This document shows positions 58,559 to 64,000 of a stretch of DNA of 64,000 bases, piece after piece. The notes under the pieces were generated by a model, which saw only the letters and a program-made list of their open reading frames with translations, did not search any database and was not told the DNA's origin. A program made the translations under genes and the position numbers. Every line of letters starts with the position of its first letter. Position 1 is the stretch's first letter. This DNA comes from Pseudomonas leptonychotis (lineage in GTDB: Bacteria; Pseudomonadota; Gammaproteobacteria; Pseudomonadales; Pseudomonadaceae): NCBI RefSeq assembly GCF_004920405.1, contig NZ_RFLV01000003.1:248001-312000 (forward strand). Direction: 5' to 3'.

Positions 58559-59472
58559 TATTGCGCTGCCTCCGGTGGATTGGCGGGCGCTACTGGCGCA
58601 TCAACGGCAGGCTGCGCCTGCTGCAAAATTTCACGGTCCAGCGCTTCCTGGGCTTGCGCCGACTCGGTAGCGCGCTGCTCTGGCGTGCGTGGATCAGTAA
58701 ACACCAGCAGCATGTAGCGGCTACGGTTGAGCATTGCAGTGGGCATCGCCCGCACAATCGCGAAGGGCTGGCCGGAGTCATGAATCACTTCAGTGACCAT
58801 GGCCACCGGGTAACCCGCTGGAAAACGCTGACCTAAGCCGGAGCTGACCAGCAGGTCGCCTTCTTTGATGTCGGCCGTATCGGCAACGTGGCGCAGCTCC
58901 AGACGCTCCGGATTACCGGTGCCGCTGGCGATGGCACGCAAACCATTGCGATTGACCTGCACCGGAATGCTGTGGGTGGTGTCCGTCAGCAGCAACACCC
59001 GCGAGGTATAAGGCATCACCTCGACCACTTGGCCCATCAAGCCGCGCGCATCCAACACCGGCTGCCCCAACACCACGCCGTCCTTCTCGCCTTTATCGAT
59101 CAGAATGCGGTGAGTAAACGGGTTGGGATCGATGCCGATCAGCTCGGTGGCCAGCACCTCATCATCAACCAAGGCCGCCGAATTGAGCAGCTCACGCAGG
59201 CGCACGTTCTGTTCGGTCAGCGCCGCCAGCTTCTGTAAGCGGCGCTGCATCATCAATTGCTCAGCCTTGAGCTTCTCATTCTCAGCGGCCAATTCATTGC
59301 GTGTGCTCAGCTCCTGCGTAGCCCCCTCCCACAGCCGCACCGGCAATCGACCAGCCCAGTAAACCGGCTCAACAATCAAGCCCAACTGCGCACGCAACGG
59401 CTGTAACAGCGTGAAACGAGCATCGACCACCATCAGCGCAGCCGACAGCACAGTGAACACCAACAGGCGCAC
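58558..59472 (-). CDS. mreC: MreC, rod-shape periplasmic protein
   Basis: At least 304 aa. One N-terminal helix, a coiled coil (AAENEKLKAEQLMMQRRLQK) and the beta domain (LIGIDPNPFTHRILIDKGE, YTSRVLLLTDTTHSIPVQV) define MreC, which links MreB to cell-wall enzymes. The coordinates use GTG at 59472, the first canonical start. However, 12 more codons upstream read KPLFAKGPSLG after an ATC at 59508, and GAGGAG lies 6 bp before that ATC, while no canonical start lies between it and the upstream stop except CTG. The true start is probably near 59508. Confidence 0.9.
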   Translation of the reverse strand: MRLLVFTVLSAALMVVDARFTLLQPLRAQLGLIVEPVYWAGRLPVRLWEGATQELSTRNELAAENEKLKAEQLMMQRRLQKLAALTEQNVRLRELLNSAALVDDEVLATELIGIDPNPFTHRILIDKGEKDGVVLGQPVLDARGLMGQVVEVMPYTSRVLLLTDTTHSIPVQVNRNGLRAIASGTGNPERLELRHVADTADIKEGDLLVSSGLGQRFPAGYPVAMVTEVIHDSGQPFAIVRAMPTAMLNRSRYMLLVFTDPRTPEQRATESAQAQEALDREILQQAQPAVDAPVAPANPPEAAQ

Positions 59473-59542
59473 ACCCAGCGAAGGTCCTTTGGCAAATAGC
59501 GGTTTGATCGGCAGCTCCTCACGGCATCAGCCAGCAAAACAA

Positions 59543-59576
59543 AAGCTGCAAGCGGGGTAAGACCCGGTTGCAGCTT
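59543..59576 (-). terminator. terminator between mreB and mreC
   Basis: AAGCTGCAA and TTGCAGCTT arms with an inner GGG/CCC stem form a hairpin. On the minus strand it is followed by TTGTTTTGC. It follows mreB by 70 bp and may cut down mreCD transcription. Confidence 0.8.
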
Positions 59577-59645
59577 AGGCTCAATAGGAAAGTGCGGCAC
59601 CTACATTGCGCCAGCCGGACAACCGGCTGGCCTGCAACTGACGCG

Positions 59646-60695
<1,050 letters not shown>

Positions 60696-60879
60696 CTAGG
60701 CAACGCGTGGGTAAAAAAGTGCGGCAAACTCTAACAACGGCAGGGATTTTGAGCAAGGCGCCAATATGTTAGATTGCCGGTTTTTACGGGCTTTACGGCC
60801 CATCATCGCGGCCTATGACCGCCATTCATCACTATCTGTTCCCTGCGCACCTGTGCATGGTAACCCGTTCACATTTCCA

Positions 60880-60905
60880 AAAGTGGCCAGCAACTGCGCC
60901 ACTTT
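60880..60905 (+). other. leader hairpin before gatC
   Basis: AAAGTGGC (60880-60887) and GCCACTTT (60898-60905) form an 8-bp stem, ending 9 bp before the GGGAG ribosome-binding site of gatC. It could affect gatCAB translation; no known riboswitch class is recognised. Confidence 0.35.
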
Positions 60906-60924
60906 CATATTTAGGGAGAAACCT

Positions 60925-61212
60925 GTGGCGCTTGAACGCTCCGACGTGGAGAAGATCGCTCATCTGGCTCGACTGGGCCTGAACGAAGCCGATATTCCGG
61001 GTACCACCGAGACCCTCAATAATATCCTCGGCCTGATTGACCAGATGCAGGCCGTCAACACCGACGGCATCGAGCCGCTCGCGCACCCGCTGGAAGCCAC
61101 TCAGCGCCTGCGCGCCGACCAGGTCACCGAACGCAACCAGCGCGAGGCTTACCAAGCCATTGCTCCTGCCGTGGAAAACGGCCTGTACCTGGTTCCGCAA
61201 GTCATCGAGTAA
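60925..61212 (+). CDS. gatC: GatC, Asp/Glu-tRNA amidotransferase subunit C
   Basis: A 95-aa subunit of GatCAB, which turns misacylated Asp-tRNA(Asn) or Glu-tRNA(Gln) into the amide forms. [18 protein letters not shown] and a C-terminal [23 protein letters not shown] segment are diagnostic. The start is GTG with GGGAGAAA upstream; earlier in-frame codons have no family match. gatA follows after 15 bp. Confidence 0.94.
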   Translation: MALERSDVEKIAHLARLGLNEADIPGTTETLNNILGLIDQMQAVNTDGIEPLAHPLEATQRLRADQVTERNQREAYQAIAPAVENGLYLVPQVIE

Positions 61213-61227
61213 GGGAAACGCCTAGCC

Positions 61228-62679
61228 ATGCATCAACTGACTCTGGCCGAGATCGCCCGCGGACTCGCCGACAAGCAATTTTCATCTGAAGAGCTGACCC
61301 GCAACCTGTTGGCGCGTATCGCCCAACTCGACCCGCAGCTCAACAGCTTTATTACGGTTACCGAAGAACTGGCGCTGAACCAAGCCAAGGCCGCCGACGC
61401 CCGCCGTGCAGCAGGCGAAAACGGCGCGCTCCTCGGCGCACCGATTGGCCACAAGGACCTGTTCTGCACCCAAGACGTGCTGACCAGCTGCGCCTCGAAG
61501 ATCCTCAGCGGCTTCAAAGCCCCGTATAACGCCACCGTGGTCGACAAACTCGCCAGCGCTGGCACGGTGGCCCTGGGCAAGCTGAACATGGATGAATTCG
61601 CCATGGGCTCGGCCAACGAGTCCAGCCACTACGGCGCGGTGAAAAACCCCTGGGACCTAAGCCGCGTTCCGGGCGGCTCCAGTGGCGGCTCAGCCGCAGC
61701 CGTTGCGGCGCGCCTGTTGCCCGCTGCGACCGGCACCGACACCGGCGGCTCGATTCGCCAGCCGGCGGCGCTGACCAACCTCACCGGGATCAAGCCGACC
61801 TACGGCCGCGTCTCGCGCTGGGGCATGATTGCCTACGCCTCCAGCCTCGACCAAGGCGGCCCATTGGCGCGCAACGCTGAAGACTGCGCCCTGATGCTGC
61901 AGGCCATGGCCGGTTTCGACGCCAAGGACAGCACCAGCGTTGACCAACCAGTCGACGATTACCTGGCAGCACTCAACCAACCGCTGAGCGGCCTACGTAT
62001 CGGTCTGCCTAAGGAATACTTTGGCACCGGCCTCGATGCGCGCATCGGTGAAAAAGTCATGGCAGTCGTCGAAGAGCTGAAAAAGCTCGGCGCCACGGTT
62101 AAAGAGATCAGCCTGCCGAATATGCAGCACGCGATTCCCGCCTACTACGTGATCGCCCCGGCCGAAGCCAGCAGCAACCTGTCGCGTTTCGACGGCGTGC
62201 GCTTCGGCTATCGCTGCGAGAACCCGGTGAACCTGGAAGACCTGTACAAGCGCTCGCGCGGCGAGGGCTTCGGTGCGGAAGTGAAGCGGCGCATCATGGT
62301 CGGCACCTACGCGCTGTCCGCCGGCTACTACGACGCTTACTACCTGAAGGCACAGAAGATCCGGCGCCTGATCAAGAATGATTTTGTCGCCGCCTTCAAC
62401 GACGTCGACGTGATCCTCGGCCCAACCACGCCAAACCTGGCCTGGAAGCTCGGCGAGAAAAACAACGACCCGGTCGCCGCTTACCTGGAAGACATCTACA
62501 CCATCACCGCCAACCTCGCCGGTATCCCCGGTCTGTCGATGCCTGCGGGCTTCATCGATGGCTTGCCGGTCGGTGTGCAACTGCTCGCTCCTTACTTCCA
62601 GGAAGGCCGCCTGCTCAACGTCGCTCACCAGTACCAACAGGTCACTGGCTGGCACACCCAAGCTCCGGCTGGATTCTGA
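61228..62679 (+). CDS. gatA: GatA, glutamine amidotransferase subunit A
   Basis: A 483-aa amidase-signature enzyme that frees ammonia from glutamine. The Ser-cisSer-Lys triad lies in IGHKDLF (Lys near residue 77), [16 protein letters not shown] (cis-Ser) and [12 protein letters not shown] (nucleophile). The C-terminal [17 protein letters not shown] is intact. It is the middle gene of gatCAB. Confidence 0.96.
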   Translation: MHQLTLAEIARGLADKQFSSEELTRNLLARIAQLDPQLNSFITVTEELALNQAKAADARRAAGENGALLGAPIGHKDLFCTQDVLTSCASKILSGFKAPYNATVVDKLASAGTVALGKLNMDEFAMGSANESSHYGAVKNPWDLSRVPGGSSGGSAAAVAARLLPAATGTDTGGSIRQPAALTNLTGIKPTYGRVSRWGMIAYASSLDQGGPLARNAEDCALMLQAMAGFDAKDSTSVDQPVDDYLAALNQPLSGLRIGLPKEYFGTGLDARIGEKVMAVVEELKKLGATVKEISLPNMQHAIPAYYVIAPAEASSNLSRFDGVRFGYRCENPVNLEDLYKRSRGEGFGAEVKRRIMVGTYALSAGYYDAYYLKAQKIRRLIKNDFVAAFNDVDVILGPTTPNLAWKLGEKNNDPVAAYLEDIYTITANLAGIPGLSMPAGFIDGLPVGVQLLAPYFQEGRLLNVAHQYQQVTGWHTQAPAGF

Positions 62680-62690
62680 GGACGACACGC

Positions 62691-64000
62691 ATGCAATGGG
62701 AAACCGTAATCGGGCTGGAAATCCACGCCCAGCTCAGCACTCAATCGAAGATTTTCTCTGCCAGCGCCATCGCCTTTGGCGCCGAGCCCAACACCCAGGC
62801 CAGCCTGGTTGACCTCGGCATGCCGGGCACCCTGCCGGTGCTTAACGCCGAAGCGGTGCGCATGGCCTGCAAGTTCGGCTTAGCCATTGACGCCGAAATC
62901 GCGCCAAGCAACATCTTCGCCCGTAAAAACTACTTCTACCCAGACCTGCCCAAGGGCTACCAAACCAGCCAGATGGATCACCCCATCGTCGGCAAGGGTT
63001 TCTTGGACATCACCCTGGAAGACGGCACGCAGAAGCGCATCGGCATCACCCGCGCGCACCTCGAAGAAGACGCCGGTAAAAGCCTGCACGAAGACTTCCA
63101 CGGCATGAGCGGCATCGACCTCAACCGCGCTGGCACGCCGCTGCTGGAGATCGTCTCCGAGCCGGACATCCGCTCGGCAAAAGAAGCCGTGGCCTACGTC
63201 AAAGCCATGCACGCGCTGGTGCGCTACCTCGGTATCTGCGACGGCAACATGGCCGAAGGCTCACTGCGCTGCGACTGCAACGTCTCGGTGCGCCCGGTTG
63301 GCCAAACCGAATTCGGCACACGCGCCGAGATCAAGAACGTCAACTCGTTCCGTTTTATCGAAAAAGCCATCAACCATGAAGTGCAACGGCAGATCGAGCT
63401 GATCGAAGACGGCGGCAAGGTGGTGCAGGAAACCCGCCTGTACGATCCGAACAAAGACCAAACCCGCTCCATGCGCAGCAAGGAAGAAGCCAACGACTAC
63501 CGTTACTTCCCCTGCCCGGACCTGCTGCCGGTGGTGATCGAGCAAAGCTTCCTCGACGAAATTCGCGCCACCTTGCCGGAGCTGCCGGTCGAGAAGCGCG
63601 CGCGCTTTGAAGCCGAGTTCGGCCTCAGCACCTACGACGCCCACGTACTGGCCGCCAGCCGTGAACTGGCCGACTACTTCGAGGCCGTCAACGGTGTGTG
63701 TGGCGATGCCAAGCTGGCCGCCAACTGGGTGATGGGGGAGCTGTCTAGCCTGCTCAACAAGGACAACCTGGAGATCGAACAATCGCCAGTGTCCGCCGAG
63801 CAACTGGGCGGCATGATCCTGCGCATCAAGGACAACACCATCAGCGGCAAGATCGCCAAGATGGTCTTTGAAGCCCTGGCCGCCGGCGAAGGTGCAACGG
63901 CTGACGAGGTGATCGAGAAGAAGGGCCTCAAACAGGTCACCGACACCAAAGCCATCGAAGCCATGTTGGATGAGGTACTGGCGGCCAACGCCGAGCAAGT
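62691..64000 (+). CDS. gatB: GatB, amidotransferase subunit B (partial, 3' end outside window)
   Basis: About 436 of the usual ~480 residues are present, and the frame is open to the window end. GatB phosphorylates and amidates the misacylated aminoacyl end on t[23 protein letters not shown] is the family start, [19 protein letters not shown] and [14 protein letters not shown] blocks follow, and the C-terminal YqeY-like tail has begun. It follows gatA by 11 bp with TGAGGAC upstream. Confidence 0.95.
   Translation, partial: MQWETVIGLEIHAQLSTQSKIFSASAIAFGAEPNTQASLVDLGMPGTLPVLNAEAVRMACKFGLAIDAEIAPSNIFARKNYFYPDLPKGYQTSQMDHPIVGKGFLDITLEDGTQKRIGITRAHLEEDAGKSLHEDFHGMSGIDLNRAGTPLLEIVSEPDIRSAKEAVAYVKAMHALVRYLGICDGNMAEGSLRCDCNVSVRPVGQTEFGTRAEIKNVNSFRFIEKAINHEVQRQIELIEDGGKVVQETRLYDPNKDQTRSMRSKEEANDYRYFPCPDLLPVVIEQSFLDEIRATLPELPVEKRARFEAEFGLSTYDAHVLAASRELADYFEAVNGVCGDAKLAANWVMGELSSLLNKDNLEIEQSPVSAEQLGGMILRIKDNTISGKIAKMVFEALAAGEGATADEVIEKKGLKQVTDTKAIEAMLDEVLAANAEQ

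Overview
The window reads as a chromosomal segment of a gammaproteobacterium of the genus Pseudomonas, probably not P. aeruginosa itself. From about 23 kb onward the gene order follows the core Pseudomonas order as I remember it: zapE-trpS-hydrolase-zapG-cysNC/cysD-nif3-algW-hisC-hisD-hisG-murA-ibaG-mlaBCDEF, then kdsD-kdsC-lptCAB-rpoN-hpf-ptsN-rapZ-ptsH, pmbA/yjgA, tldD-nit-yhdP-rng-maf-mreDCB, and gatCAB. Composition is GC-rich. Short GGTGGA-type and GGGTTAGCC-type inverted repeats, typical of Pseudomonas intergenic regions, sit between genes. No rRNA, tRNA, prophage, IS element or CRISPR array was seen, and no gap between genes exceeds 300 bp.

Left end, about 0-10 kb: efflux and copper. 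A small unknown gene converges on a Bcr/CflA-type MFS exporter. Upstream of the exporter, on the same strand, is a two-gene RND pump (adaptor and inner-membrane pump, no outer-membrane channel). The pump is divergent from a TetR repressor resembling NalD/TtgR, with an inverted-repeat operator between them. Next is a compact copper(I) module: copZ (minus) divergent from copA-cueR (plus). Two MerR-type promoters with 19-bp spacers and CueR-box dyads lie between them, one facing each way.

About 10-23 kb: accessory metabolism, drug resistance and signalling. Here are a HAD phosphatase coupled to tesB, a histone-deacetylase-like amidohydrolase, a class C beta-lactamase (ampC) and a truncated methyltransferase remnant. 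A TetR/AhpD-like divergent pair shares two copies of one operator. A haloacid dehalogenase, a DoxX protein, a DMT transporter, a class V aminotransferase and an HI0933-type flavoprotein follow. Then comes a response regulator fused to a CheC/CheX-like phosphatase domain, followed directly by a PAS-only protein, and then an RhlE helicase.

About 23-49 kb: core housekeeping. Sulfate activation (cysD, cysNC), envelope stress proteolysis (algW), histidine synthesis (hisC, hisD, hisG), peptidoglycan (murA), retrograde lipid transport (mla), Kdo synthesis and LPS export (kdsD-kdsC-lptCAB), sigma-54, and the nitrogen PTS (ptsN, ptsH) with rapZ. Many of these genes overlap by a few bases, which suggests translational coupling.

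About 49-64 kb: TldD/TldE modification proteases, a nitrilase-family amidase, the giant AsmA-like YhdP, RNase G, Maf, and the rod-shape genes mreBCD, all on the minus strand. The gatCAB amidotransferase operon diverges from them, and gatB runs off the end of the window.

The items most worth a second look are the REC-CheC/CheX plus PAS pair, the unusual mreC translation start, the paired CueR promoters, the duplicated TetR operator, the truncated methyltransferase, and the repeat-associated duplication of the cueR 3' end.
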